The notes under the pieces were generated by a model that was not told where the DNA came from, searched no databases, and saw only the letters and a list, made by a program, of their open reading frames with translations. A stretch of DNA of 64,000 nucleotides from Cranoglanis bouderius. Lineage: Eukaryota > Chordata > Actinopteri > Siluriformes > Cranoglanididae. The DNA is taken from the NCBI GenBank assembly GCA_023630585.1, contig CM042539.1, positions 8,945,755 to 9,009,754 on the forward strand, written 5' to 3'. Shown here piece after piece: positions 10,690 to 23,004 of this stretch; the first letter of the stretch is position 1; the number at the start of each line of letters is the position of its first letter. Position numbers and translations under genes: made by a program.

Positions 10690-11660
10690 GATTACAGCGT
10701 GATCTCATGATCTCATCCTAGCCATGACAGAGCCGGCTGCGGATATTAATACACCCGCAGTTCCTCTGTATGCACCGTGTACATATGAGAAAATATCTGA
10801 CAGGAGCTATTTATAGTCCCACAGACAGGGATCTACTCGGACTGAATGCTGGCTATTTTTGGCGAGCGTCACTCACAGAAATAGCAGCAGCACATCGAAT
10901 AAGAACAAAGAGGAACAAAGAAACCTGGCTGTGCTTTCGTGCTATTTATAACTCGACAGTAGCAATTAGCAGACACGAGAGTGCGCTTCATACACAGATG
11001 CTGATGATCAGATGCTCTGAATTCTGTTAGTGCAACATGCATGTGCTTAGCGTGCGCTGTGAGATCAGACCAGACAGGAGATCAGAACTTGAGTTTTGGG
11101 AAGTAGCATTTCAGATTAGTGTAATCACGTCCAGATCCGGCTGAACGCTTTAAATCAAAGCGACTGCAGAAGATGGGCAGGAAGCAGGAAGCAACGAATG
11201 TGACCTTGAGCCAATTTCCACATGCCCCTCCAGTGTTGGCGTCCCTAATGAAGGAGAGCTGTACAAATTCCCCTGAGCACCCTACCCTCTTCACCTTGGC
11301 CACAGCAGGAGCTGCAGGTAATCAGCAGATAGCAGCAACTGCAGAGCATAAAGCCGTGCCTCCTCATTGCTCAGAGAAAGTCCCAGTATGAAGAATGCTC
11401 ATTTGGAGCTATTCATCAGAGCTGACACTTTAATAAGGGGCTCCTGCAATGGGGTCCGAGCCCACCGCTACCTGGCAGAAGCAATTTTCCCCTCTGCGTG
11501 CTCCTGGACAGTGAGAAAGGGGCGAATGAAGTGATATCTTCTTAACCAACTCGCATATCAGGGTTTCCAGAGCTGGTGCGTTTCATTATGAGGAAATGTT
11601 TAGCCCATGTCTCATTAATTTGAGACTTGTGTCTGTCATCAGATTATTGAATGTTGCAAT
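10690..11660. promoter_or_regulatory. Candidate conserved non-coding block
   Basis: Nearly 1 kb of balanced-composition sequence without microsatellites or known repeats and without a convincing frame. It holds three MEF2/CArG-like A/T cores (10807-10951), CATTAATTTGAG near 11613, and GTCATCAGATTATTGAATG near 11635. This texture, in a desert full of transposons, suggests constraint. Conservation itself cannot be seen from one sequence. Confidence 0.3.
10807..10951. promoter_or_regulatory. Cluster of three MEF2/CArG-like sites
   Basis: CTATTTATAG at 10807-10816 is a perfect match to the MEF2 consensus CTA(A/T)4TAG. CTATTTTTGG at 10853-10862 is CArG/MEF2-like, and CTATTTATAA at 10942-10951 is a near match. 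Single matches are common by chance. Three in 145 bp of non-A/T-rich sequence is mildly unusual. Confidence 0.3.
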
Positions 11661-11817
11661 TAGTTTGGAACAGGCTGTTGTGTAGTTACTAACAAAGACA
11701 GTGATTCTGTATCTAATAACAAGGTCACCCACAAGTCAGCAAAAAAAATGTAAAAAAAAAAACACCAAAAAAAGTGCCAAAGCCAAAACATTTTTGTTGC
11801 ACTTTTGTCACTTCATA

Positions 11818-12960
11818 CAGTCCCCTCAGAAACTATTGGAATGGCAAGGCCAATTCATTTGTTTGTGCTATACACCAAAGACATTTGGGTTTGAGATCAA
11901 AAGATGGATACGAGACAAGAGTTTAGGATTTCATCTTTTATTTCCTGGTATTTACATCTAGATGTGTTAAACAACATAAAACCTTTTGTATCAAACCACC
12001 CAATTTTGAGGCAAGCAAAACAGATAAGTCTTGAAGTAAATGAAAGTAAATAACATAATATTTGGTTGCATATATACATTTTGATGAGTTACATCATCAA
12101 TAAAGATTAGTGAGCCTGTTCCAGAAGCAGCCATGCAAGCCTAAGCCCTGACACTACCTCCACCATGTTTCACAGATGAGCTTGTATGTTTTGGATCATG
12201 AGCAGATCCATTCTTTCTCCACAGTTTGGTCTTTCCGTCGCTTTGGTAGAGTTTAATCTTGGTTCCAGAACTTTTGTGGCTCATCTCTGTATTTCTTTGC
12301 GAATTCCAATCTGGCTTTCCGATTCTTACTGCTCATGAGTGGTTTGCATCTTGTGGTATGGCCTCTATATTTCTGCTCTTGAAGTCTTCTTCGAACGGCA
12401 GATTGTGATACCTTCACCCGTTCACCCTGTTCTTGGTGATGTCACTGTTATTTATGGGTTTTTCCTCACAGCTCTCACAATGTTTCTATCATCAGCTGCT
12501 GTTGTTTTCCTTGGCCGATCCATTTGGGGTCTTTTGCTCAGTACACAAGTGGTTTCTGACTCTTTCATATTGATTACATATTGGCTATTGATTACATATT
12601 GGCTATGCCCAATGTTTGTGTAATGCCTCTGATAGATTTTCCCTCTTTTCTCAGCTTGCTTTTCTCCCATAGGCAGCTCTCTGGTGTTCATGTTGGCTTG
12701 TCCTTTTTAACAACAAATGCAGTCAATCCAAGAGTAGACATTCAGAACTATTAATTCTATAAACAGTCAATTTAACAGGACAAACTGGGCAGCAAGAAAC
12801 ACCTGTCAGTCACATGTTCCAATATTGATCACTTGCACACGCAGAAAATGGGTGGGTTCAAACAAAAGGTGCCATGTTTAACACATCTAGATGTAAATAT
12901 GAGGAAATGAAAGCTGAAATAGAATGTGCCTTGCTGTTCCAGTACCTTCAGTTGGAACTG
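11818..12960 (-). mobile_element. Tc1-like transposon, both ends and TA duplication present, internally deleted
   Basis: The left end CAGTCCCCTCAGAAACTATT is mirrored at the right (near 12935-12960, ending TTGGAACTG). TA flanks both sides (11816-11817 and 12961-12962). Subterminal sequence is also inverted: TTTACATCTAGATGTGTTAA at about 11951-11970 pairs with TTAACACATCTAGATGTAAA near 12878. Compared with the related copy at 20903-21983, about 0.4 kb of transposase sequence is missing after about 12080. The minus strand retains part of the N-terminus (MNTRELPMGEKQ at about 12691) and RPRKTTAADDRNIVRAVRKNP, the DNA-binding half. It cannot encode an active enzyme. Confidence 0.88.
12452..12691 (-). 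pseudogene. Tc1 transposase N-terminal remnant (DNA-binding region)
   Basis: A 79-codon open frame starts MNTRELPMGEKQ. A middle part scrambled by a duplicated ATTACATATTGGCT block (12573-12603) leads into MDRPRKTTAADDRNIVRAV, the linker of paired-type helix-turn-helix domains in Tc1 transposases. Downstream frames are broken and the catalytic domain is largely missing. Confidence 0.75.
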
Positions 12961-12962
12961 TA

Positions 12963-15510
12963 TGTTGAATGTCTCTGTTATAGTATTTTTCTCAAGCACT
13001 TCACTGAAATTATTTGCTGCTCTACCTAAAGTTGACAACCCCTGAGCTAAAAGGTACATTTTGTTCATTTTTATATATTACAGTAAGTCACACTGTGTCC
13101 TAAACCACATCAGTAAGTCTGTGTGACATCATTGAAAAACTGGACCTGATTTAAGGCAGATATTTAGAGAAACATTGTTTGGGTGAGTCAGACTTTCATT
13201 ACTTGTTGGCTACATTAGCTTCATAGTTTCAGTGCAAAGTGAAGAAGCAAACATCAGACACCAAAAATGTCTCAGCTCATCGATTACAAAGTGGACGTGG
13301 GAATTTGTGTACATTTGATTTTTTTTTTTTTTTTGCTGAACTGTTCCTTTAAGCACAAACGGTAAGTCAATTTCTCTGAGTATTTATAATACACAAGTGG
13401 AGACAAGTACAAGTACAGGTACGCTGAGAAAGAACAGCGTGAAAAATCCCCAGATACCCTTATGAAAACAAACAGGATTTCAGTGTGCCTAATTTGTGCA
13501 GTGTTCTTGCCATTTTCCATTTCACTTACCTCTGCCCTGCTTATGCCTTGCTTTTATTACTTGAATGAGCCAGCAGTTTGGAAAATGAGGTGTGGTTGAG
13601 AAAAGGCCCAGTCAGTGACCCATGGACATGAAAATAATACAAAATATGCAACTGTGATGAGAAAACGACTCGCCTTTATTTTTTTTTCAAGGCAGTTTGA
13701 GAGTTTGAGGGTTCACCATATTTATGAGAGAGCACCGCTACAGGGAAACGGTATACAATAAACAGGAGAAAAAGACAATTATCAGTAGTTATGTATCATT
13801 AAAAACACATGCAGCTTTCGAGAAAATGCACCTCCAGTAAATCTTTTGAAATATGCCAACAGTATGAAAATTTTATAGCCTTGAGTCTGCTAGTAAAGTT
13901 GTTCCAGCTGCAGGGTGCCTTTGCATTATTCTCTGATTAGCCTAGTTTTTTAAAAAAAAAATTTATGTTAATGAGAGAGGCCTCAGTCAGCGCAGCATGC
14001 TAGTTGGTTTCTTGTGCTGCCGCGTAATTCAACGAGGTGAGGTGTGTTACAACCGCTAGTGAAGTGAAGTGGTCTCCGAACCGAGGAACAGATGTGGCAG
14101 CTGCTGGACAGCCTCCAGCATGGAAAAAAGTCATGGGTCATGGCCCATGTGTGAATATTTTGGTAGTTGTAGTAATGTGAACACAAGAGCAGAACAATTG
14201 TTTGAATATGGTTGTGACTTTGAGTAAAGTGATGAGGTAATGAGGTAAAAATAATTATACAGTTGTTATACTGTTGCTATAATTATACTGCCGTGCTAAA
14301 CAGGTTTATACCGTGGCCTCAGAAAATATTTATGACGGGCTGTGCATGTACACTAGGTGTGCATTCATTTCATATATCAGAATAAAAAGTTATAAATCGA
14401 TGATTCTTATTCTTTGTAAGAATGTTGGATGTAGGATTTTTAAAATGAGTTTGAATTTGCATGGAGAGCATAAAGCGGTGCTAGAAAATCCTAAAAGGTT
14501 TTCCATTCGCGAAAAAAAAAGCCACCTCTGTCACCCCTTTTTGCTCTGACAAGAATGCACTGCTGATTTAAATAGTGTTAACATCACTGAAAATGAATTT
14601 CATTTTTAATAGCTGTCTTCTAGCCCTCCAAAAAAACCCTTGAAGATTCCTTTTGTCCCCAAGGTCAAGGTTATACAGTACTCGTTCTTATTACACATAC
14701 GATGAAGATGCCTTCATTCGACGCATCAGTTGTGCATGTCCAAAAATATTTACACAGCGTGTGCATGCGGTGCTTAAACGGCAGCGTGGAAAGCAACGCG
14801 ACGGTCCTTCGTCGCTTCAGAATGCACCACACCGTTCCACCTTCATAATTAACAATTCATTAGAATGACTGTTTTTCAGGATTTGAATAACTCTGGGCTG
14901 TTATGTTACTTTTCTTTTTTCTAACCGTTTAGAAACATCTCCATCCCAACACTGCAAGGATTACTTCATCCTATTTTAACACTCCTGACCAGCATGGGAA
15001 CGTTCAGCACGGTTTCTATAAATGCACCAAATTAGCGCTGCATGCTGTATATGGCTGTGTCATTCTCCTCACCCTGAATGATGTCGTAACAGCCTGAAGG
15101 CCATGTTCATATCAGGAGCGGACTGCGGCTTCTATTTTTCCACCTGCTACTTTCAGAGCACTCATTAAAAGAATGCTAAAAATACCACATGCAAACATAC
15201 TCCAACAACTGTGTTTGCAAACATGGCCATATAAACCCGAGCCCACGACGCTAAAAGTAGCTGACCCCCCCTGCTCGTTTTTTTGGCCGGCGCTGGAAGT
15301 CACTTCCGAATCGTGATCTAATAGCATGCATGGTTTTGGAATAGCAACAGCCGTCCCTGCAGAACCACAACGAGACTCTGGAGACTGCGAGGAGGATTTT
15401 CCTGAGCCGAATATGTCTTTGAAACTATATGCTGAGGTGGAGCACGGGCTCTGCCCCCAGGGTAACACGGACGTCTGGTTGTGTGGTTCATCTGTGATGG
15501 ACCACAGCGC
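12963..15510. other. Non-coding DNA, no repeat recognised
   Basis: About 2.5 kb without coding homology. Minor features are a poly-T near 13319-13334, an A-run near 13949 and a short GAAGTGAAGTG repeat near 14061. All open frames are short and lack domains. Confidence 0.5.
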
Positions 15511-15514
15511 TCTA

Positions 15515-15531
15515 TCTCTCTCTCTCTCTCT

Positions 15532-15569
<38 letters not shown>
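15515..15569. repeat. (TC)n microsatellite, one interruption
   Basis: TC run broken by CATC near 15537. Confidence 0.93.
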
Positions 15570-15570
<1 letters not shown>

Positions 15571-15933
15571 GCTCTTTCTCTGCTTATGGAAGCAGACGCA
15601 AACAGAAATATATCAATAAATAATGCAGAGTGGAGATGCACATCCACATCCAGCCCCGTCATCTATTATGAATAAAAAGTCACATGTGAGCCATGAGCAC
15701 TACAGAACGTGACACTTTTGCTGACAAGCGCAAATGATGCTGGATGTTTGTGGCTGTGCAGTTAAAGGACTCCATATTCAAAGTGTTTGTCCTCCTTGAT
15801 TTTTAAATAGATTTTGATGCTTTAGTACGTATCCAAATGTCAGAAATACACGTCTACAGCGTGTGAAGGGCTTCAAGAAAGGGTTCATCCCTTTAGGAAG
15901 TTAAGAAGCCTTAACTATCCAAACCCTTTATTT
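15570..15933. other. Non-coding spacer
   Basis: No gene or repeat recognised between the TC run and the retroelement-like tail. Confidence 0.45.
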
Positions 15934-16372
15934 CAAGTCAAGTCAAGTCAAGTAGGTTTTTATTGTCATTCCTCTGTATAGCGTGTATACATTGGAACGA
16001 AATGAAGTTTTTTTCAGGACCATGGTGCAACACAGAACAGTACGCAAGACTACACAAAGTGCAGATACACAACAGTGTGAGAGGAGTGCAAAACAATAAG
16101 TGCACAGGACAGTAAATACACAGGACAATAAATACACAGAAGATTGACTGTAAACTGTAAGCTACTGTGTAATGTAGCAGCATAAGTATAGCAGTAATAC
16201 TGGCAGCAAAAAAAGTGAGTTCCATAGTAAAGTGACTGATGCAGGTATGTAAAGTGCAGTGTGCAGTAGAGTCTCACTGGGTTAGTGCGTGTGCAGAGGT
16301 ATGAGTCTTACTGGGTTAGGTGTTTGACTGGCCCAGGTGAGCATTGGGAGGCAGCAGGGTGTTGAGTATTTA
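15934..16372 (-). mobile_element. Retroelement 3' end, reverse orientation, with (CTTGA)n-type tail
   Basis: It begins with four CAAGT units, then AGGTTTTTATTGTCATTCC and GGACCATGGTGCAACAC. I recognise this combination as the 3' end of a dispersed fish retroelement read on the complementary strand. Short frames have no domains. The element is 5'-truncated and the exact right edge is uncertain. Confidence 0.6.
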
Positions 16373-16374
16373 TG

Positions 16375-18165
16375 ATCTACTGTATAATGACGGGAAAAAC
16401 AATCAACTCTTAGATGCCTGGCGATTCTGCATCAAGGCATAAATCATCATAATTTAATTGCTTAGGTTTATTCATAAATGTCTTTATAAAAACACCTCTG
16501 ATGGAGAATAAACTGCTAGGCTGTCAAAGTGTTTTAGGAACCGCATTTGAAGAGTGCTTCTTAAGAACTCTACAGTTATATACTGCCTCAGACAACAAAT
16601 GCTACACGGTGTTTGTGTTGCATAAAAGCAGATCACTTTTATCGTAAACATTTATCATAATGTTTAGGATTCATTTTTATTTTATTTGTCATCTGGATTT
16701 AACTTTTTTTTTTCTTTTTTTTTTTTTTTTTTACAGGTTCACATAAAAACCTTCAACTCGGCTTTAAGCAGGAATTATTCACACAGCTGGCTCCCTATTC
16801 CCTTTATATGCTCACTACATCGGGTATAACAGAGAATCTACATGTAGAATCTACATTACTATACTGCATGTCCAATAGAACAGAAACACTCAGACAATCA
16901 CTTATTGGAAATTAAAGCTTGTAAGATGTAAGATTTGGGAATTTCACCATCTCTGGTAGAAAAATGCTATTGTAATCTACTCCTTCTCACGAAGAACATT
17001 CCATAATGTAGGTTTAATCGGATTAATCTAACAGCTGTGAGAGCCAAGTGTTACGCAATCAACAAGAATTCAAGGCTGTGTAGATTGCCTGTATAGTACA
17101 GAAACCAGTGGTGTATTGGCATGCTGTTTCATGGTGCTTACAGGGGTATGCAATTTGGGACATGGTCCAGTTATTCACGAGTCTGAGGATATAAATAATC
17201 TGCTGCCCCTGGAATTCCAGTAGTGTTATGAGAATAACAACTTTATTGTACGCGCTGTATTAACGTGACTGCTAAAGAGCAAAACCTCTTACTTTCAACA
17301 AGAGCTTATGTCTTTTACCTGCCATCAGCCACAATGTAGCCAAAATATAACTGCTCAATCAGCAGGATCATAAGCACCATGTCACCAACAGAATGAACTA
17401 GTGATCTGATATTATCTAACTAGCTAAATTATAAGTTCTGGATTAACTGTTGTTTATCTGACAGCGTGCAAATTGGCAACTTGGCAACTGGGAAACAAAA
17501 GGTACAAATTCCACAACAAGGCTAAAACACATGATCATCATTTGCTAAGGATAGATAAACGCTTTACCTGTTCTGCAAGTAAGAACTTAAATCTCGCTCA
17601 CTCCTAAATTTTCTTTATTGACTCTAATGACTCACACACTCTCTCTCCTTCCTGACTGGCTGCATGTCGCTGTGGTTAGATGTTTTCATTCCTACATTTT
17701 TTTGGGGTGTGATGACATTTGAAATATCCATGTGAACATATTTTCTGCCCAAGTCCAACCAAGACCACCTGACACAGCGCGGACTACGACTTACAGCGAA
17801 AGTAGGGAAGTTGTCCCTACTTCATTTCAAAATATAGAGAAATAAAATAAGCCTTCAAGGGTTTTCTTAGAGGGACAACAGAAGAACGCTTACAGGTTTT
17901 AGATTCGATCTCCACCTCTGAAGAATGCACATCAAGGAACATAAGGGTCATCTAGCCAAAAAGTTACAGTAGAATGGGTGAATGTTACGAACATTTCGAT
18001 AGTGTATGAATAGCCAAATTCGTTCTGGCAGCACTGATGGAAATACATTACTGGTGCAGACGACTAGGCCACAGAAATCAAATATCAAGATGCACAAAGA
18101 ATCAAAATTGAATTCTGAGATCCCTCACGATTCCCAACTTATGATCTATAGACTCACATCACTGT
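16375..18165. other. Non-coding DNA, no repeat recognised
   Basis: About 1.8 kb without gene or known repeat apart from a poly-T run at about 16704-16732. Confidence 0.5.
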
Positions 18166-18166
18166 T

Positions 18167-18231
<65 letters not shown>

Positions 18232-18524
18232 CAGTAGGAATGATGTACATTACATGACTGTAGCCTCTGTGACGCCTCTCTGTTTCCTTCCCGAAGCAGC
18301 CTGCGCTTTTTTTCCCCCACCATCCCTCCCTGGGTGTGCACACACACACACACACACACACACAGGCAGTGATTGTACATTTATCAGGGTAGAGTGCTGC
18401 TGTGGCGGTTACACTGCTTGTCTTGTGTGTGCACACACTCGTGTCATGCCTACAGGGGGCTACATGCTGCTCTGTTCAGATTTTGCATGGTGTGAGATCT
18501 GAGTGATTGACGGCTGTTTTGAGC

Positions 18525-18555
<31 letters not shown>

Positions 18556-18576
18556 CTCTTCGTGTGTGTGTGTGTT
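18167..18576. repeat. Microsatellite cluster: TC/TG, CA and TG tracts
   Basis: TC then TG at 18167-18228, CA at 18339-18364, TG at 18529-18555, and a shorter TG at 18561-18576. Frames through them encode Cys-Val or His-Thr strings and are not genes. Confidence 0.92.
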
Positions 18577-18854
18577 GGTGGAGAGACACATGCTCTCCTT
18601 GTGTGTTTCCCAGGCTGGCGCTTCACCTGGCCGTTGCCATGGGAACAGCCAGGCAGATTTTGTACCAGCATCTTTTTGGGCATCGAGGGAGCAATTCAGG
18701 TCTCAGAGCGCCCTACAGTCTGAAGCACACTCCCCATACACCCGCTCGACCAATCCGTCTCACATCGTCCTCATCTTAGGCCCTGAATCCGTGTGCGCTT
18801 ATTTTAGTGATAACGTGAACGAGAGCTAGTTCCTGGTTTTTGTTTTATATCGCT

Positions 18855-19250
18855 GCTTTATATAGCACTTTTAACAATAGATATCGTTACAAAGCTACAA
18901 ATAGATCTCGATCCCTAATGAACAAGCCCGAGGCACCAGTGGCAAGGAAAACCTCCCAGAGAGGACACGAGGAAGAAATCTTGAGAAAAAACCTGACACA
19001 AAGTAGAACCTGTGCTCTTCTGTAAGACCGGAGATTGTAAATCATTACGAGTGTATTCTGTAGCATCCAACAGTACTAGTACATTGTGTTGAAAGGGTGT
19101 TCAGTGTGAGCATCAGTGTCTTGATGATTACAGCAGAGGTTTTTAGGTACTAGTCGACAGTATCCAGGTGAAATTGTTCACTGAAGAAAAGGTGAGTTTT
19201 GGACGTAAACTATAAACTACTGTAGGGTATCCATGTGGGACCGTCCTCAG
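18855..19250 (-). mobile_element. LINE 3' end, reverse orientation
   Basis: The reverse complement matches the LINE tail at 21034-21269. Here TAGCACTTTTAACAATAGAT corresponds to the tail's ATTGTTAAAAGCACTATA, and CCAGTGGCAAGGAAAACC and GAGGAAGAAATCTTGAGA follow. It extends further upstream in the element than the other copy and is more diverged. The right edge is approximate. Confidence 0.65.
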
Positions 19251-20689
19251 CAAACTTTAGGGTAAATTATTATAATAATATTTCCATATTCCATATTCCT
19301 AAAATAGACATTTGAATGTTTAAGGGCACATTTTCTAATATTATGCTTAAATCTATCAAGTATTTTGGCTAAATGATTAATAGGTACATATCATTTATAG
19401 TTAACGTCTTAGATAACATGTTTAGTTATATACAACGAAATGTCCATTTTCCATCATGCACTTATCTTGAGTTGGTGTCTTTGTGGCTGAATCTCATATT
19501 CTGTTTTATTTGGCATATAGTGCATTACACAGGAACTACACCACTAATATCTCATATTATAGCCTACATAGTGAGCATGTAGAAGGGATTAGGAAGTCAC
19601 TGGGATTCTGCCTTACTGTGTGAATGATGGCAGATGTTTATCCTAGGAAATGTAGCGCTGTTTATCAGCGACAGGAAGACGTTATTGTAAATGCCGAAGC
19701 AAAAGATGCCAGCATGATGTTACCTCGTGATTCTTTGCTTATGAATCAATGTGATACGAACGCATAGTGTAGCACTATTCTGCCGATATTCTGTCTCTTT
19801 GCAGCTGTGTAACATTACAGACTGCTAAGTGTTTAACGTTAGATTGGAAGTGTTATAAAAATCAGCCCCAGTTATTTATTTTTCATCAGTGATATTCCTT
19901 ACTGCATTACATACAAGACACTATTTACAAAGAATTTATTATGTTTCCCACCCCAACCAGTAGGTGAACATATTTAGTCTCTTGACCTCTCTGTGTTATC
20001 AGTTAGAGGAGTAGATTACCACTTTAAAAACACACCCTTCCACCCCTCCAGCACTATTGTGTGTGATTTGATCTCAGACAGAAATGGGGGAAAAAGACAG
20101 AGAGCACAGAATGGGGAATAGTTAAAAAAAAAAAAAGGAAAAAAAAGATATTTTCTGTTTATTTGTTCTCATAACACCGTTTGCACCTTTTGTTCAATGT
20201 CACTGTCAAGTTTGCTGTCATATATGTGATGGTCATACACGGCATGATTTTATTCAACCCGTGTTGTTTGGCCTCGATGGTATTGACACACTCACATATT
20301 TGCCGTGTCTGTATTCATGTCGTGGAATGGTGTGTAAGACGCCCAGAGGACGGCACTTCAGCCTCTTCACCAATGCCGGAGATGCACCAGCTGCTCTCTG
20401 ACACGGGATGACAGATTCCAGCAGCATTCACACCCCAGCGAGAAGTGTTTGTTTATTTATTTCGAACATATCTTTTATTTCTGCCACACAAAGATTACTT
20501 TCCTTTTCACTGTCCTGTTTGACTTCAATCCAAATTAGTTCTCCTGTTGTTTTATTTATTTATTTCTTAATCTGGCAGATGCTTTTATACAAAACCCTCT
20601 TCCATGACATTATGACCGTGGTCAAGAGGTGTAGATTAATTTGAATAAGATCTGACAATAGTGCCAGCTGTGTAATTGTTGATATGGTG
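19251..20689. other. Non-coding DNA, few features
   Basis: Mostly single-copy-looking sequence. A weak match to the teleost GCAGACGCTTTTAT-type repeat lies near 20574-20600. A-runs lie near 20126-20150. Confidence 0.45.
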
Positions 20690-20902
20690 AAGTCTTCTGT
20701 AAGGATATGATTATTTTACATTTGTTGAAGGAGTGTTCAGTGTCAACGCTTTATAACAGCCATGACATTGGAAAGAATAGAACAAACACTTCCTGGTTTC
20801 TCAGTAACATAACAAGCTGCATTTTTTTTGTCTGATAAACTTCAAGGAAGCAAAAAAAAAGAAAAAAGGCTGGTGAGGGAACAAGGGTTTATAGCTGCTA
20901 TA

Positions 20903-21983
20903 CAGTCCCCTCCGAAACTATTTGAACGGCAAGGCCAATTCATTTGTTTGTGCTATACACCAAAGACATTTGGGTTTGAGATCAAAAGATATTTCCTGGT
21001 ATTTACATCTAGACGTGTTAAACAACATAAAACATCATAAAACATCACCCAGATGAGGATGGGTTCCCTTTTGAGTCTGGTTCCTCTCAAGGTTTCTTCC
21101 TCATGTCATCTCAGGGAGTTTTTCCTTGCCACCGTCGCCACTGGCTTGCTCACTGGGGATAAATTTATCAATTTAAAATTTTAAAAATCTCTGTAAAGCT
21201 GCTTTGTGACGATGTCTATTGTTAAAAGCACTATACAAATAAAATTGAATTTAATTGAATTGAATTGAAAACATAGAACCTTTTGTATCAGACCACCCAA
21301 TTTTTATGTGAGCAAAAAGTATAGGAACAGGTAAGTCTTGAAGTAAATTAAAGTAAATAACACTTAATATTTGGTTGCATATCCCTCGCTTGCAAAAACT
21401 ACATCAAGCCTGCGACTCACTGACATCACCAAATTGTTGGTTTCTTATTTTGTGATGCTTTTGCAGGCTTTTACCGCAGCCTCTTTCAGTTGTTGTTTGT
21501 TTCGGGGGGTTTCTCCCTTCAGCCACCTCTTCAGGAGGTGAAATGCTGCTCAGTTGGGTTAAGGTCTGGTGATTGACTTGGCCAGTCTAAAACCTTCCAC
21601 TTTTTCCCCCTGATAAAGTCCTTTCTTGAGTTGGCAGTATGTTTTGGATCATTGTCTCGCAGCATGATAAAGTTCCTTAACTTCCTAAAGTCCTCTGGAT
21701 GCATTCTTCTGTAATTTGTCAGACAAAATGTTCCTGTAAGCTTCTGACTTCATCATGCTACCATCATCAATATAGATTAGTGAGCCTGTTCCAGAAGCAG
21801 CCATGCAAACCCAAGCCTTGACACTACCTCCACCATGTTTCACAGATGAGCTTGTATGTTTTGGATCATGAGCAGATCCTTTCTTTCTCCACACTTTGGC
21901 CTTTCATTACTTTGGTAGAGGCTAATCTTGGTTCCTAGATTAATCTTTGCTCCACACCTGCGTAGTAGTTTCATAGGGGACTG
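20903..21983 (-). mobile_element. Tc1-like transposon inserted in repeat R1
   Basis: The left end CAGTCCCCTCCGAAACTATT and right end TTTCATAGGGGACTG are inverted. Flanking TA is at 20901-20902 and 21984-21985. It is the same family as 11818-12960 and 62819-63659. Minus-strand transposase pieces include WRKKGSAHDPKHTSSSVKHG and MAASGTGSLIYIDD near 21690-21890. The N-terminal half is deleted: the catalytic region jumps directly to a 25 bp right terminal repeat. The left terminal repeat is interrupted by a LINE tail (21034-21269). Confidence 0.87.
21034..21269 (+). mobile_element. LINE 3' end with (TTGAA)n tail, inserted in the Tc1 terminal repeat
   Basis: It contains GGTTTCTTCCTCATGTCATC and AAAGCTGCTTTGTGACGATG and ends in repeated TTGAA, a tail common in fish non-LTR elements. 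It separates AACATAAAAC (21024-21033) from AACATAGAAC (21270-21279), a 10 bp target duplication with one mismatch. The other Tc1 copy at 11818 has the uninterrupted sequence, so the insertion is direct. Confidence 0.8.
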
Positions 21984-22215
21984 TATAAGTGAGAACAGGA
22001 ACTTGTTTCGTCGACATCTCACAGCATCAAATGGCACTATAAATGGATAAAAAGTATGACATGCCATTGTGTTGGTAAATTGCTGTGGTACAAGAGGAAT
22101 AAAACCTTTTGGGATATGCTGTTGTAGGAAAATAATCAACTTCGGTGTGGTGACATCACACTGTGTGCCGTATTAGACTACGCTGCCATTTATTATTTTC
22201 CTACAGCAACACGAC

Positions 22216-22940
22216 TCGTCATGAATTATTCCGTACCTAACAGACAAAACATTTTAACAAAGCTTATAGAAAAGCTACACATTCAACAGTTTTTCATTTC
22301 ATTTAAAAAAAAAAACTTTTTAACAAGGATCATGACAAAAAAACGAGCTAGCTGGTAAATAAATAACAGCACAGTGAGCTAACCTCCTGTAATTGATTCA
22401 TCTGAATCTCTTCTATGAAAAAATAAGCAGGTCAGTGTACTCATGAAAAGTGAGGTGTTATGTTACAATAAAGATGAGTGCAAAAGTTTACATGCCCCTA
22501 GAGCAACATTTAATTTACAAGAACAAGACATTTCGTGTGTTTGGTTTCACAGGTGTTTCTGTATTGCTGTTGATGTTTTGGATTGTTGTCTTGTTGCAGG
22601 ATATAACCACATTTTAATTTTTAACAACTTATCATGAACACACAGTGAGGCTGAATTGAACATGTGACAGGTGTATGATCCAGGAAGCTTGAGCTCCCGG
22701 TAAAAACCTGATGTCCTCCTTGCTCAGATGTCTTGTACTTATCTGGCTACACTTTACACGTGTAAGAGCCAAAAGTTTTTCCGTCCCTCATGTCTGAACT
22801 TCTGCTGTGCTGGGAGTTTATTATGCTGAGGCCTAAATAATGGCGAGATGTTTCTGCCTTTATCTCACCAGTTGCACACTTCTCTCCTTTGTGTTTTGTC
22901 AGCTGCCCTGAGGGAAGGGGAGGGGAGTTTGGAAAAAAAA
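22216..22940. other. Non-coding DNA
   Basis: No gene or known repeat. An A-run lies near 22305. Confidence 0.5.
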
Positions 22941-22943
22941 AAG

Positions 22944-22946
<3 letters not shown>

Positions 22947-23004
<58 letters not shown>

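Larger units (their letters stand above)
20690..22215 (+). repeat. Unknown dispersed repeat 'R1', copy 1, split by a Tc1 element
   Basis: The left part (20690-20902) and right part (21984-22215) together match, in order, an uninterrupted copy at 31690-32095. Shared blocks are GAAGGAGT, AGCTGCATTTTTTTTGTCTG, TTTATAGCTG, GTACAAGA and AGGAAAATAATCAA. The family is not recognised, has no visible coding capacity and may be a non-autonomous DNA transposon. Near its right end AGGAAAATAATCAA (about 22128) faces TTATTATTTTCCTAC (about 22190), forming a possible hairpin. Confidence 0.65.

Noticed and set aside
15934..15955. Telomere-like repeat
   Set aside because: Units are CAAGT, not TTAGGG, and they form the tail of a reversed retroelement.
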